Origin: Bacteroidaceae bacterium
Lineage (GTDB): Bacteria > Bacteroidota > Bacteroidia > Bacteroidales > Bacteroidaceae
Direction of reading: 5' to 3'
DNA length: 60,397 bases
Assembly (NCBI GenBank): GCA_017617805.1
Contig: JAFZVN010000092.1
Span: forward strand, 1-60,397
Shown: positions 1 to 8,446 of the stretch, piece by piece
Layout of the letters: every line of letters starts with the position of its first letter
Numbering within the stretch: position 1 is the first letter of the stretch
Program-made: the position numbers and the translations under genes
Notes under the pieces: generated by a model
Told to the model about the DNA's origin: nothing
Database searches by the model: none
What the model saw: only the letters and a program-made list of their open reading frames with translations

Positions 1-120
1 ATTGCACACTTATATACTTTTTGTGGTTTACAAAAGTTAAATACGTTAAATTTGTATCTTTTCTAATCTCTGTAGAATCTACGTCATCACTTTTCTACCG
101 TTTAACGCGCAAGTAACTGA

Positions 121-771
121 CATAAAGCAACTTGTAAATACGGTTATTGTAGAGGTTTGACCTCTATTAAAGTGGGGTGGAATCGCCCTCTTGCAATTAG
201 TCGTGAGGTTTTCTCTTCGGTTGATAGAACCAACTGCACACTTTATGTTCCTAAGGGCACAGCCACAATGTTCATGTCTGCTGTTGGTTGGTCGGAATTT
301 GTTAATATTGTGGAATATGAGGATGGAGAAGATGCTCATTACATCACCATACGCATGGGCGAAGGAGGTGTGCTGAGGCAATCTGTGGAAGTGGGACAGA
401 CTTACACCTACGCTGTGAATGCCGATGAAGGATGGGAAGTCAACACGCTCACCTTCGATGGCAAGGATATGACCTCGATGCTGATGGATGGCCAGTTCTC
501 CACACCTGTTATCATAGGCAATGCTGAACTGAATGTGGTGTTCCGCCAGACAGGTAATAGTGTAAAGGGGAGAGTTGCTGAATCTAATGTGAAGGTTTGT
601 GTCAACAGCAACACCATCACTGTGAAGGGTGCGAAGGATGATGCACCGGTGGAGGTGTATAGCATCAATGGTGTCAAAGTGACATCATCAGTAGGCAATG
701 CCTCTATTTCCCTCCAAAGTGGTGCTTACATTGTCCGAGTGGGGAATGAGACCTTCAAAGTGAGATTGTAA
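121..771 (+). pseudogene. 5'-truncated BspA-like leucine-rich-repeat surface protein (C-terminal remnant)
   Basis: The readable part begins near an in-frame stop at 118-120 and has no convincing start; the only candidate is a TTG at 157. The first residues (LTSIKVGW, then LYVPKGTATMF, VGWSEFVNIVEY) match the closing segment of BspA-type LRR_5 proteins, where a run of repeats ends in a 'VPKGT...W..F.NIVE' cap. A short beta-rich domain follows. The last ~55 residues (VEVYSINGVKV ... GAYIVRVGNETFKVRL) resemble the type A C-terminal sorting domain of type IX secretion cargo. Full BspA proteins have a signal peptide and many LRRs, none of which are present upstream. I infer a decayed 5' end caused by deletion or rearrangement. 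A gene using the TTG start is possible but would lack an export signal. Confidence 0.7.
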
Positions 772-825
772 GGGAAAGTGGGTAAAGTTATAGTTCAGTA
801 ACTACGATGAATCACATTCAAAACG

Positions 826-856
826 AAGGTGGATGCTCGTCATGAGTATCCACCTT
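826..856. terminator. Strong imperfect hairpin after the BspA remnant
   Basis: A 13-bp stem (AAGGTGGATGCTC / GAGTATCCACCTT, one G-T wobble) closes a 5-base loop, 55 bp past the stop at 771. There is no T-run on the plus strand, so the terminator role is an inference from position. Confidence 0.5.
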
Positions 857-876
857 CATGGTCTTCCAAAACCACC

Positions 877-1080
877 GTCGCGATTTGCGACATTGCCTGT
901 TTTGAAAAAACTTCATACTTGATTCGAGTATCTGGTTTCCTAATGACATATAAAACGCTCTGATCAGAACCCCTAAGGAGAGAGTGCCTTAGCGTGTGGC
1001 AAGGATAAGCTAGGTGAACGAATCGTTCACTCAGGTCAGACCTGACCCGACGAAATGTCTGGCCAGCTACCCGAATGGGG
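877..1080. other. Hairpin-dense gene-free stretch
   Basis: The gap 772-1298 has no convincing gene. Within it I see a chain of short perfect inverted repeats: GTCGC/GCGAC (877-891), CTAAGG/CCTTAG (973-992), GTGAACGA/TCGTTCAC (1014-1030), CAGGTC/GACCTG (1032-1044), the palindrome CTGGCCAG (1059-1066) and CCC/GGG (1070-1079). This density is unusual and suggests a structured RNA, a mobile-element end or a protein-bound site. An 82-codon minus-strand frame (840-1088) crosses it, but no family is recognised. Confidence 0.4.
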
Positions 1081-1202
1081 ATGACCATACTGTTAGAAAA
1101 TCACAGATACGAAACTCTCTACAAGAAATGGCTTGCAGGAATAGAACGGATGAATAATAACTTGTTAGGTCAATCTTGAGACTTATTGGGGCGAAAATAA
1201 GA

Positions 1203-1252
1203 TATTCGTTGGAAAAAGTTTGGTGAAAGGACGATTATTCGTTGGAAAAAGT
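1203..1252. repeat. 17-bp direct repeat upstream of pta
   Basis: TATTCGTTGGAAAAAGT occurs at 1203-1219 and again at 1236-1252, 33 bp apart. The second copy abuts the pta -7 box. The spacing is about three helical turns, so a dimeric regulator site or a small duplication of promoter sequence are both possible. Confidence 0.75.
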
Positions 1253-1253
1253 G

Positions 1254-1261
1254 TATCTTTG
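1254..1261 (+). promoter_or_regulatory. -7 box of the pta-ackA promoter
   Basis: TATCTTTG fits the Bacteroidetes consensus TAnnTTTG and lies 37 bp before the pta ATG. It also argues against an upstream TTG start at 1242, which would place the promoter inside the gene. No good -33 TTTG is seen at the usual distance. Confidence 0.65.
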
Positions 1262-1298
1262 CATCACGATTCGCAAATCATCAAATCATATATCATTT

Positions 1299-2303
1299 AT
1301 GGCACTTATTGAAAGTATCATTGCGCGTGCTAAAGCAAACAAGCAGCGCATCGTGCTCCCAGAATCTCTGGAGGAGCGCACTCTGACTGCCGCCGACAAG
1401 AGTCTTGCTGACGACATTGCCGACATCATCCTTATCGGCAACAAGGAAGAAATCTTCGCCTTGGCTGACAAGCTGGGACTGAAAAACATTGGCAAGGCCA
1501 CCATCATCGATCCTGCCACTTCTGAGAAAACGGAGGAGTATGCACAACTGCTCTTCCAACTCCGTCAGAAGAAGGGCATGACCATCGAGAAGGCAAGAGA
1601 GCAGGTACTTGACCCGCTGTATTTTGGTTGCCTCATCATCAAGAGTGGCGATGCGGATGGACAAATCAGTGGTGCCCTCTCTACCACAGGCGACACGCTT
1701 CGTCCAGCCCTCCAGATCATCAAGTGTGCTCCTGGCATCACTTGCGTGAGTGGTGCGATGCTGCTGATCACTCAGACTCCTCAGTATGGTGAAGAGGGTG
1801 TGCTCGTGATGGGTGATGTGGCTGTGACACCAATGCCTGATGCTTCTCAGTTGGCTCAGATTGCTGTCTGCACGGCTCAGACCGCCAAGAGTGTGGCAGG
1901 CTTTGCCGACCCACGTGTGGCCATGCTGTCGTTCTCGACCAAGGGCAGCGCCAAGCATGAGGTGGTTGACAAGGTAGTGGAGGCTACTCGTCTGGCAAAG
2001 GAACTCGATCCAGCCCTGAAGATTGATGGCGAACTGCAGGCAGATGCAGCGTTGGTTCCATCGGTAGGTCAGAAGAAGGCTCCAGGCAGCGACATCGCAG
2101 GTAAGGCCAACGTGCTCGTAGCTCCATGTCTCGAAGTGGGCAACATCGCCTACAAACTCGTGCAGCGTCTGGGCAATGCCGATGCTATCGGCCCTATCCT
2201 TCAGGGTATTGCACGACCAGTGAATGACCTCAGCCGTGGCTGTTCAGTAGATGACATTTATAAGATGGTAGCAATTACCGCTTGCCAAGCAATGGACGCA
2301 TAG
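1299..2303 (+). CDS. pta: Phosphate acetyltransferase
   Basis: Interconverts acetyl-CoA and acetyl phosphate in the cytoplasm; with acetate kinase it forms the acetate/ATP fermentation route. The 334-residue product is the short single-domain PTA_PTB form, without the DRTGG and P-loop N-terminal parts of enterobacterial Pta. Family hallmarks include RIVLPESLEERT near the N-terminus, ISGALSTTGDTLRPALQI in the middle, and a C-terminal stretch ending ITACQAM. The ATG at 1299 was chosen because the frame is open back to a TTG at 1242 but the promoter box lies between them. ackA follows 41 bp downstream, so they form a two-gene operon, as is typical in fermenting Bacteroidales. An octamer repeat fills the gap to ackA. 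Confidence 0.95.
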   Translation: MALIESIIARAKANKQRIVLPESLEERTLTAADKSLADDIADIILIGNKEEIFALADKLGLKNIGKATIIDPATSEKTEEYAQLLFQLRQKKGMTIEKAREQVLDPLYFGCLIIKSGDADGQISGALSTTGDTLRPALQIIKCAPGITCVSGAMLLITQTPQYGEEGVLVMGDVAVTPMPDASQLAQIAVCTAQTAKSVAGFADPRVAMLSFSTKGSAKHEVVDKVVEATRLAKELDPALKIDGELQADAALVPSVGQKKAPGSDIAGKANVLVAPCLEVGNIAYKLVQRLGNADAIGPILQGIARPVNDLSRGCSVDDIYKMVAITACQAMDA

Positions 2304-2305
2304 GA

Positions 2306-2336
2306 TTGAAAAATTGAAAGATTGAAAAATTGAAGT
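2306..2336 (+). repeat. 8-bp tandem repeat between pta and ackA
   Basis: Four units of the form (G/A)ATTGAAA follow the pta stop directly and fill most of the gap to ackA. The same style of repeat appears upstream of other genes in this window (51501-51563, 53029-53070). Confidence 0.75.
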
Positions 2337-2344
2337 TTACGTAG

Positions 2345-3541
2345 ATGAAGAAAATATTAGTACTTAACTGTGGCAGCAGTTCTATTAAATATGCATTGTA
2401 TGATATGACTGACCAGAGCGTGATTACGTCTGGTGGTATTGAGAAGATTGGACTCCCTGATTCGTTCATCACCGTGAAGCTGAACGGTGAGAAGCACAAG
2501 ATGGAGAAGTCTGTGAAGGAACACACAGCAGGTGTGCAGTGGATTTTTGAGGTATTGACTCAGGGCGAGTATGCCGTGTTGAAGAGCCTCGACGAACTGG
2601 ACGCTGTGGGTCATCGTATGGTACATGGAGGTGAGAAGTTTAATAAGTCTGTGTTGCTCACTCCAGAGGTGATGGAAGCCTTCGCAGCTTGCAACGACCT
2701 GGCTCCTCTCCACAACCCTGCCAACATCAAGGGTGTGAATGCGGTGACAGCCTTGCTGCCTAAGATTCCACAGGTGGGTGTGTTTGATACAGCTTTCCAT
2801 CAGACGATGCCTGACTATGCTTATATGTACGCTCTCCCTTACGAGCTGTACACGAAATATGGGGTGCGACGTTATGGTTTCCACGGAACGAGCCATCGCT
2901 ACGTGAGTCAGCGTGTGTGTGAGTTCTTGGGTGTGAAGCCAGAAGGCAAGAAGATTATCACTTGTCACATTGGTAATGGTGCTTCCATCGCTGCCGTGAA
3001 GGATGGTAAGTGTGTAGATACTTCGATGGGGTTGACACCTCTGGAAGGTCTCATCATGGGTACCCGTTCTGGTGATATTGACGCAGGTGCTGTGACTTTC
3101 CTGATGGATAAGTTAGGACTTGACACCAAGGGCATCAGCAACCTTCTCAACAAGCAGTCAGGTCTCTTGGGCGTGAGCGAAGGTTTCTCAGACTTCCGTG
3201 ACATCCTTGCAGGCATTGCCGCTGGTAACGACAAGGCTCGTCTGGCGAAGGACATGTACTGCTATCGCATCAAGAAGTATATTGGTGAGTATGCAGCCGC
3301 TATGGGAGGTGTGGACATCATCCTCTTCACAGGTGGTGCAGGCGAGAACCAGTACGAAGTGCGTGAAGGTGCCACACAGGGCTTGGAGTATATGGGCATC
3401 AAACTCGACGATGCCAAGAACAAGGCTTGCCGTGCGAAGGAAGCCATCCTCTCCACCGACGACTCCAAAGTCACCATCTGCTGCATCCCAACGGATGAGG
3501 AATTGATGATTGCTTTGGACACATTGGAATTAACGAAGTGA
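2345..3541 (+). CDS. ackA: Acetate kinase
   Basis: Makes ATP and acetate from acetyl phosphate; second gene of the pta-ackA operon. The product is 398 residues, the normal family length. ASKHA-fold signatures are clear: VLNCGSSSIKYAL at the N-terminus, GHRMVHGGEKF, GVFDTAFHQTMP, HIGNGASIAAVKDGK and DTSMGLTPLEGLIMGTRSGD. The start ATG at 2345 gives an N-terminus matching the family (MKKILVLNCGSSS). The gene's last bases and its TGA stop lie inside the left arm of a palindromic repeat (3537-3644), so the repeat supplies the stop codon. Confidence 0.97.
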   Translation: MKKILVLNCGSSSIKYALYDMTDQSVITSGGIEKIGLPDSFITVKLNGEKHKMEKSVKEHTAGVQWIFEVLTQGEYAVLKSLDELDAVGHRMVHGGEKFNKSVLLTPEVMEAFAACNDLAPLHNPANIKGVNAVTALLPKIPQVGVFDTAFHQTMPDYAYMYALPYELYTKYGVRRYGFHGTSHRYVSQRVCEFLGVKPEGKKIITCHIGNGASIAAVKDGKCVDTSMGLTPLEGLIMGTRSGDIDAGAVTFLMDKLGLDTKGISNLLNKQSGLLGVSEGFSDFRDILAGIAAGNDKARLAKDMYCYRIKKYIGEYAAAMGGVDIILFTGGAGENQYEVREGATQGLEYMGIKLDDAKNKACRAKEAILSTDDSKVTICCIPTDEELMIALDTLELTK

Positions 3542-3644
3542 AAAGTGAAAAGTGAAGAGTGAAAAATCTATATTTCCTGCCATTCGGAGTGACAGACAAT
3601 AGTCATCGGTAACTTAGATTTTTCACTTTTCACTCTTCACTTCA
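3537..3644. repeat. AAAAGTGA-armed palindromic element, copy 1
   Basis: The left arm is heptamer-like GTGAAAA/GTGAAGA units ending in AAATCTA. The right arm is the near reverse complement (TAGATTTTTCACTTTTC...). The core, read on the minus strand, shares AAAT-TAAGTTAC-GATGAC-ATTG with the core of the copy at 31821-31920, so both belong to one family. The element overlaps the ackA stop and fills the gap to parC. Confidence 0.8.
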
Positions 3645-3660
3645 AATAAATATTTGATTT

Positions 3661-6414
3661 ATGAGCGAAGAATATAACGACAACGAAGAAATCATGGAGG
3701 AGCCATTGGAGGAAGAGGCTTTGGATGCTTCTCCTCCAGCTGCTGGTCAACCGCCCAAGAGCGACTACGACCCCACCATGATGAAAGACAGCATCACTCA
3801 CCATCTGAGTGGCATGTATCAGAATTGGTTCTTGGATTACGCTTCTTATGTCATCCTCGAACGTGCTGTGCCACATATCATGGACGGTCTCAAGCCTGTG
3901 CAGCGACGCATCCTCCATTCAATGAAACGGATGGATGATGGGCGCTACAACAAGGTGGCGAACATTGTGGGACACACCATGCAGTTCCATCCTCATGGCG
4001 ATGCCTCCATCAAGGATGCCTTGGTGCAGATGGGACAGAAGAACCTGCTCATCGATTGTCAGGGAAACTGGGGCAACATCCTCACAGGTGACGATGCTGC
4101 GGCTGGTCGTTATATCGAAGCTCGACTCTCGAAGTTTGCGCTCGATGTCTTGTTCAACCCCAAGACCACCGAGTGGAAACTCTCTTACGATGGACGTAAC
4201 AAGGAACCTATCTCATTGCCTGTCAAGTTCCCACTCCTCCTCGCTCAGGGAGTGGAGGGCATTGCTGTGGGTTTGAGTTCCAAGATACTTCCTCACAACT
4301 TCAACGAACTTTGCGATGCAGCTGTTCACTACCTGCATGACGAACCCTTCCAGCTCTATCCCGATTTCCAGACTGGTGGTTCCATCGATGTGTCGAAGTA
4401 CAACGATGGACAGCGTGGTGGTTCTGTGCGAGTACGTGCCAAGATTGAGAAGCGTGACAACAAGACCCTTGCCATCACGGAGATTCCTTTTGGCAAGACG
4501 ACAGGTTCCCCTTCCAAGCCGAGCCAGTTCATCGACTCCATCCTCAAGGCTATTGAGAAGGGAAAAATCAAGGCTCGCAAGGTGGAAGACCTGACAGCTG
4601 CAGGTGTGGAAATTGTCATCCATCTGATGCCAGGCGCTTCGAGCGACAAAACCATCGATGCCCTCTATGCTTTCACGGATTGCGAAATCAGCATCTCTCC
4701 CAACTGCTGTGTCATCGATGACCGCATGCCGAAGTTCCTTACCGTCAGCGACGTGTTGCGTAAGAGTGTGGATTACACCAAGTACCTCATCAAGCGCGAA
4801 CTGGAAATCCGTCGAGGTGAACTACTCGAACAACTGCATTTCTGCTCTTTGGAGAAAATCTTCATCGAAGAGCGTATCTATAAGGCCAAGGAATTTGAGA
4901 ATGCCAAGACGATGGACATCGCCTGTGAGTATGTCGATTCGCGCTTGAAGCCTTTCTATGAGATGTTTGTGCGTGAGGTGACAAAGGACGATATCCTGAA
5001 ACTCATGGAAATCAAGATGGCTCGCATCTTGAAGTTCAACAAGGATAAGGCCGATGAACTCATTGCCCGACTGAAAGCCGAACTGGAGCAGATAGAACGT
5101 GACCTTGCAAACCTCGTGGAGGTGACTGCTGAGTGGTTCCGTTTCCTTCAGAAGAAGTATGGAGCAGAACACCCACGTCTGACGGAGATTCGCAATTTCG
5201 ACACCATTCAGGCAGCTACTGTGGCAGAAGCCAACCAGAAGCTTTACATCAATCGTGCGGAAGGCTTCATCGGCACAGGACTGAAGAAAGACGAGTTCGT
5301 ATGCAACTGCTCCGACATCGACGATATCATCATTTTCTACAAGGATGGCACCTACAAGGTCATCAAGGTGGCAGAGAAGGTGTTCATTGGTGAGACCGAA
5401 CGCAGCAAGGCAGAGAAGCGCAAGGTGGAGGTCATTCATGTGGCAGTCTTCAAGAAGAACGACACACGCACCATCTACAACGCCACCTATAAGGACGGCG
5501 CGACAGGTGTGACCTACATCAAGCGATTCAATGTGTCCAGCGTTACCCGTGATCGTGAGTACGACCTCACGATGGGTACACCGAAGTCAAGAGTGACGTG
5601 GTTCTCAGCCAACAGCAATGGTGAGGCAGAAATCATCAAGGTGACGCTGAAGCCACAGGAGAAGTTGAAGAAGCTGGTATTCGAAAAGGATTTCAGCGAA
5701 GTGGAAATCAAAGGAAGGACGGCTCGTGGCAATCAGTTGACGAAGCACGAGATCTACCGCATCTTGCTCAAGGCACATGGTGGCAGCACTTTGGGTGGCC
5801 TGAAGGTGTGGTGGGATCCTGATGTTCAGCGCATCAACTACGACGAACATGGTGAGTATCTGGGTGAGTTCCTCAACAACGACCAGATTCTCGTGGTGCT
5901 TCCGACAGGTGAATACTACCTCACGAACTTCGATGCCAACAACCACTATGAGCAGAACATCCTGCGCATTGAGAAGTATAAGTCCAAGAAGGTGTGGACG
6001 GCAGTCCTTTGGGATGCGGAGAATCAGAACCAACCCTACATCAAGCGGTTTGTTTTTGAGGAGTCGAAGAAGAAGCAGAGTTTCTTGGGCGAGAATCCTG
6101 AGAGCCAGCTGATTCTGTTGACTGATACTCCATACCCGCGTCTCGAACTTACCTTCCTCGAACCCGATACCTTCCGAGGACCACTCGAAGTGGATGCTGA
6201 GGAGTACATCGCTGTCAAAGGCTTCAAGGCCAAAGGCAAGCGACTCACAACCTTCGCACTCGACCAGGTACGGGAGCTGGAACCTACCCGAGTGCCTGAC
6301 TCCGAACCAGAAGAGGAACCTGAGGAGGAAGTGGAAGAGGTTGTTGACCCTGATGAGGGCAAGAGTGATGATGACATCCGCGATGAGATCACAGGACAAC
6401 TGAAACTTTTTTAG
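3661..6414 (+). CDS. parC: DNA topoisomerase IV subunit A (GyrA/ParC family)
   Basis: Type IIA topoisomerase breakage-reunion subunit, expected to decatenate daughter chromosomes together with a ParE partner that is not in the window. The 917-residue product has a short acidic N-tail, then the winged-helix core with SYVILERAVPHIMDG and the quinolone-resistance region PHGDASIKDA (residues 111-120). The catalytic tyrosine is Tyr151 in GRYIEARLS. A coiled-coil tower lies in the middle. The C-terminal pinwheel region is degenerate and ends in a very acidic Glu-rich tail (PEEEPEEEVEEVVDPDEG) and KLF. There is no clear GyrA-box (QRRGGKG), which favours ParC over GyrA. Start ATG at 3661 follows the palindromic element by 16 bp. 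Confidence 0.9.
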   Translation: MSEEYNDNEEIMEEPLEEEALDASPPAAGQPPKSDYDPTMMKDSITHHLSGMYQNWFLDYASYVILERAVPHIMDGLKPVQRRILHSMKRMDDGRYNKVANIVGHTMQFHPHGDASIKDALVQMGQKNLLIDCQGNWGNILTGDDAAAGRYIEARLSKFALDVLFNPKTTEWKLSYDGRNKEPISLPVKFPLLLAQGVEGIAVGLSSKILPHNFNELCDAAVHYLHDEPFQLYPDFQTGGSIDVSKYNDGQRGGSVRVRAKIEKRDNKTLAITEIPFGKTTGSPSKPSQFIDSILKAIEKGKIKARKVEDLTAAGVEIVIHLMPGASSDKTIDALYAFTDCEISISPNCCVIDDRMPKFLTVSDVLRKSVDYTKYLIKRELEIRRGELLEQLHFCSLEKIFIEERIYKAKEFENAKTMDIACEYVDSRLKPFYEMFVREVTKDDILKLMEIKMARILKFNKDKADELIARLKAELEQIERDLANLVEVTAEWFRFLQKKYGAEHPRLTEIRNFDTIQAATVAEANQKLYINRAEGFIGTGLKKDEFVCNCSDIDDIIIFYKDGTYKVIKVAEKVFIGETERSKAEKRKVEVIHVAVFKKNDTRTIYNATYKDGATGVTYIKRFNVSSVTRDREYDLTMGTPKSRVTWFSANSNGEAEIIKVTLKPQEKLKKLVFEKDFSEVEIKGRTARGNQLTKHEIYRILLKAHGGSTLGGLKVWWDPDVQRINYDEHGEYLGEFLNNDQILVVLPTGEYYLTNFDANNHYEQNILRIEKYKSKKVWTAVLWDAENQNQPYIKRFVFEESKKKQSFLGENPESQLILLTDTPYPRLELTFLEPDTFRGPLEVDAEEYIAVKGFKAKGKRLTTFALDQVRELEPTRVPDSEPEEEPEEEVEEVVDPDEGKSDDDIRDEITGQLKLF

Positions 6415-6455
6415 CCCTCTAACTTCCAAAGGGGAAAGCCATCCGGATAGAAACA

Positions 6456-7340
6456 ATGAAACATCTATCTATTATAGTATCTGTATTCCATAGAGGTTGG
6501 GCAATAGCAATTTTGTTATTGCTGAGCCTTCATGCATACGCTCAAGAAGATGTCAACTGTCAACTGTCAACTGTCAACTGTCAACCCAACAAAGAGGTTC
6601 TCCACTCGACCCTCTTTGGTGTGGGTTGGTCGAATGTGTTAGATACTTACCTTTCCCCCTACAACTACAAAGGAACAGACTTCCGTATTCAACGGGAAAC
6701 CATGCGGATGACCACACTTTGGAATGGGAACGTGTCGAACCAATCGCTCATCGACTTCAACGTGGGCTTCAACAAGAGCCATGCAGGTCATATCGATGAG
6801 TATGCTGGTGGTTTCCGCTACTCACAAGGCTGGTTCTACAACTTCATGGGAGGCAACATCGTCAATCCCGTGGAGCGTTCTTCCTCCCGATGGAACTTCG
6901 CCGCAGGACTTGTCCTCTCAGGCTATTTGGGTGGCATCTATATCGACCGAAGCGGCAACAATCCAGGACAAGTCAAAGCCGACCTGATGATGGATGCCAG
7001 CGGAATGGTGACCTACGACATGCTCATTGCCCGCCATCACTATCTGTGGCGCTATCAAGTGTCCTTGCCCTTCATCGGCATCGCCTTCTCACCTCACTAC
7101 GGTGAGAGCTACTACGAGATATACACCATGGGGAACAACGGTCACAACGTTGTCTTTGCCTATCCAGGCAATATGCCCTCCATGCGCCACAAGCTGACGA
7201 TTGACATCCCCATCCGACGCTACACCCTCCGAGTGGGTTATGTGGCACAAATCCAACAATCCACCTTCCACCATCTGAAGTACCACAGCTACACCCACGA
7301 CTTCGTGATTGGTTTCAATAAATATCTTTATCGCCGATGA
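6456..7340 (+). CDS. Exported DUF3316-like protein
   Basis: A 294-residue protein with an N-terminal signal peptide (hydrophobic ILLLLSLHAYAQ, cleavage likely after AQ). The mature part (VGWSNVLDTYLSPYNYKG, aromatic and glycine-rich alternating strands, C-terminal GFNKYLYRR) looks like a small outer-membrane or periplasmic beta-sheet protein. It resembles the DUF3316 family of Bacteroidales, a recognition from pattern only; no function is assigned. Directly after the predicted cleavage site five GTCAACT heptamers (6552-6586) encode the peptide VNCQLSTVNCQ, so the mature N-terminus is made of repeat DNA. Its stop overlaps the next start by 4 bp (ATGA), implying translational coupling with the S41 peptidase. 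Confidence 0.7.
   Translation: MKHLSIIVSVFHRGWAIAILLLLSLHAYAQEDVNCQLSTVNCQPNKEVLHSTLFGVGWSNVLDTYLSPYNYKGTDFRIQRETMRMTTLWNGNVSNQSLIDFNVGFNKSHAGHIDEYAGGFRYSQGWFYNFMGGNIVNPVERSSSRWNFAAGLVLSGYLGGIYIDRSGNNPGQVKADLMMDASGMVTYDMLIARHHYLWRYQVSLPFIGIAFSPHYGESYYEIYTMGNNGHNVVFAYPGNMPSMRHKLTIDIPIRRYTLRVGYVAQIQQSTFHHLKYHSYTHDFVIGFNKYLYRR
6552..6586 (+). repeat. GTCAACT heptamer x5 inside a coding region
   Basis: Five consecutive 7-bp units (the last one GTCAACC). The 7-bp period gives a 7-residue peptide period in every frame, and this strand has no stop in any frame. The same heptamer recurs inside the cbiJ-cbiD gene at 27147-27177. Confidence 0.9.
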
Positions 7341-8440
7341 ATATGATATCCATGAAAGTGAAAAGTGAAAAACGAAAAGTGAAAAATTTGCTACCGCAGT
7401 CATTTGTCCGCTGGTGGCATGCGCTTGCGGTAGCAAATTTATCACTGATCACTTTTACTTTGACCTTTTCTTGCGTCAAGGAAGAACCCTACGACAACAC
7501 CCGTCAAGGGGTGTTTGAGGCAGCTTGGAAGATCTTGGACGAGCACTACTGCTTCTTCGACTACAAGCAGCAGGAACTGGGCGTGGATTGGGATGAGGTA
7601 CACACTCGTTATGCCAGACAGGTGAACGAAGGGATGAACAGTGCCCAACTCTTCGAGGTGATTAGCAATATGCTCGCTGAGTTGCAGGATGGACATGTGA
7701 ACCTCAGTTCTTCCTTCGACTATGGCCGCAACTGGAGCTTCTACGAGGACTACCCTGAGAACTACAACGACAGCATCGCCAAGCTCTATCTGGGACACAA
7801 CTACCAGTTGGCTTCGGGTTTGAAATACATCACCCTCGACGACAATATCGGCTACGTGCGGTGTGAGACCTTCGAAGAAGGAGTGGGTGATGGAAATGTC
7901 AGTTCCATGCTCCAGATGCTCGCTTCCTGCAACGGACTCATCATCGACATCCGAGGGAATGGCGGAGGACAGCTTAACAAGGCACATACCCTGGCTTCCC
8001 ATTTCACCAACGAGAAAATTCTCGTCGGATATATCTCCCACAAGACAGGTAAGGGTCACAACGACTTCTCCTCTCCCCAGGCAGAATACCTCGACCCTGC
8101 CTCCGACGGCATCCGTTGGCAAAAATCCGTTGTCGTGCTCACCAACCGAGCCGTCTATTCAGCTGCCAACGACTTTGTCAAGTGCATGAAACAATGCCCC
8201 AACGTCACCATCATGGGCGATCAGACGGGAGGCGGTTCCGGCATGCCCTTCAACAGCGACCTTCCCAACGGTTGGCACATCCGCTACAGCGCTGTCATCT
8301 TCTACGACCGCGACATGCACCACACAGAGTTTGGCATCCAGCCCGACATCACCCTCTCCATGTCCGGTGCCGATATTGCACAGAAAAAAGACACGTACAT
8401 CGAAAAAGCCCGTGCTTTTTTGAACGAAAAGCGTCAGTAA
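7337..8440 (+). CDS. S41 family (tail-specific) peptidase, lipoprotein
   Basis: A 367-residue serine peptidase of the S41 fold. The core shows GLIIDIRGNGGGQLNKA, then VVVLTNRAVYSAANDF with the probable nucleophile Ser275, and GDQTGGGSGMPFNSDLPNG. The substrate is unknown. The N-terminus is a lipoprotein signal peptide ending TFTLTFSC. The residues after the lipid-bearing Cys, VKEE, match the Cys-x-Lys-(Asp/Glu)2 surface-export signal described for Bacteroidetes lipoproteins, so an outer-surface location is inferred. The whole signal peptide is encoded by a palindromic repeat (7354-7465): left arm KVKSEKRKVKN, right arm LSLITFTLTF. It overlaps the upstream gene by 4 bp. No PDZ domain is evident. 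Confidence 0.88.
   Translation: MNMISMKVKSEKRKVKNLLPQSFVRWWHALAVANLSLITFTLTFSCVKEEPYDNTRQGVFEAAWKILDEHYCFFDYKQQELGVDWDEVHTRYARQVNEGMNSAQLFEVISNMLAELQDGHVNLSSSFDYGRNWSFYEDYPENYNDSIAKLYLGHNYQLASGLKYITLDDNIGYVRCETFEEGVGDGNVSSMLQMLASCNGLIIDIRGNGGGQLNKAHTLASHFTNEKILVGYISHKTGKGHNDFSSPQAEYLDPASDGIRWQKSVVVLTNRAVYSAANDFVKCMKQCPNVTIMGDQTGGGSGMPFNSDLPNGWHIRYSAVIFYDRDMHHTEFGIQPDITLSMSGADIAQKKDTYIEKARAFLNEKRQ
7354..7465. repeat. AAAAGTGA-armed palindromic element, copy 2, inside a signal-peptide coding region
   Basis: AAATTTGCTACCGCA at 7384-7398 is exactly mirrored by TGCGGTAGCAAATTT at 7426-7440. Outside these lie AAAGTGAAAAGTGAAAAACG on the left and ATCACTTTTACTTTGACC on the right. The core resembles copy 3 at 31821-31920 (AAATTT..G-TAC-G..G-CA-TTGT...GCATG). 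Confidence 0.85.
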
Positions 8441-8446
8441 CCCAGA

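Noticed and set aside
840..1088. 82-residue minus-strand frame in the hairpin-rich gap
   Set aside because: No promoter or recognisable domain, and the DNA is dominated by inverted repeats. Kept only as part of the unexplained structured region.
1242..1298. Longer Pta starting at a TTG codon
   Set aside because: The -7 promoter box lies inside this extension, and the family N-terminus begins at the ATG at 1299.
3661..6414. Assignment as DNA gyrase subunit A
   Set aside because: No QRRGGKG-type GyrA box in the C-terminal region; the acidic tail and domain pattern fit topoisomerase IV better.
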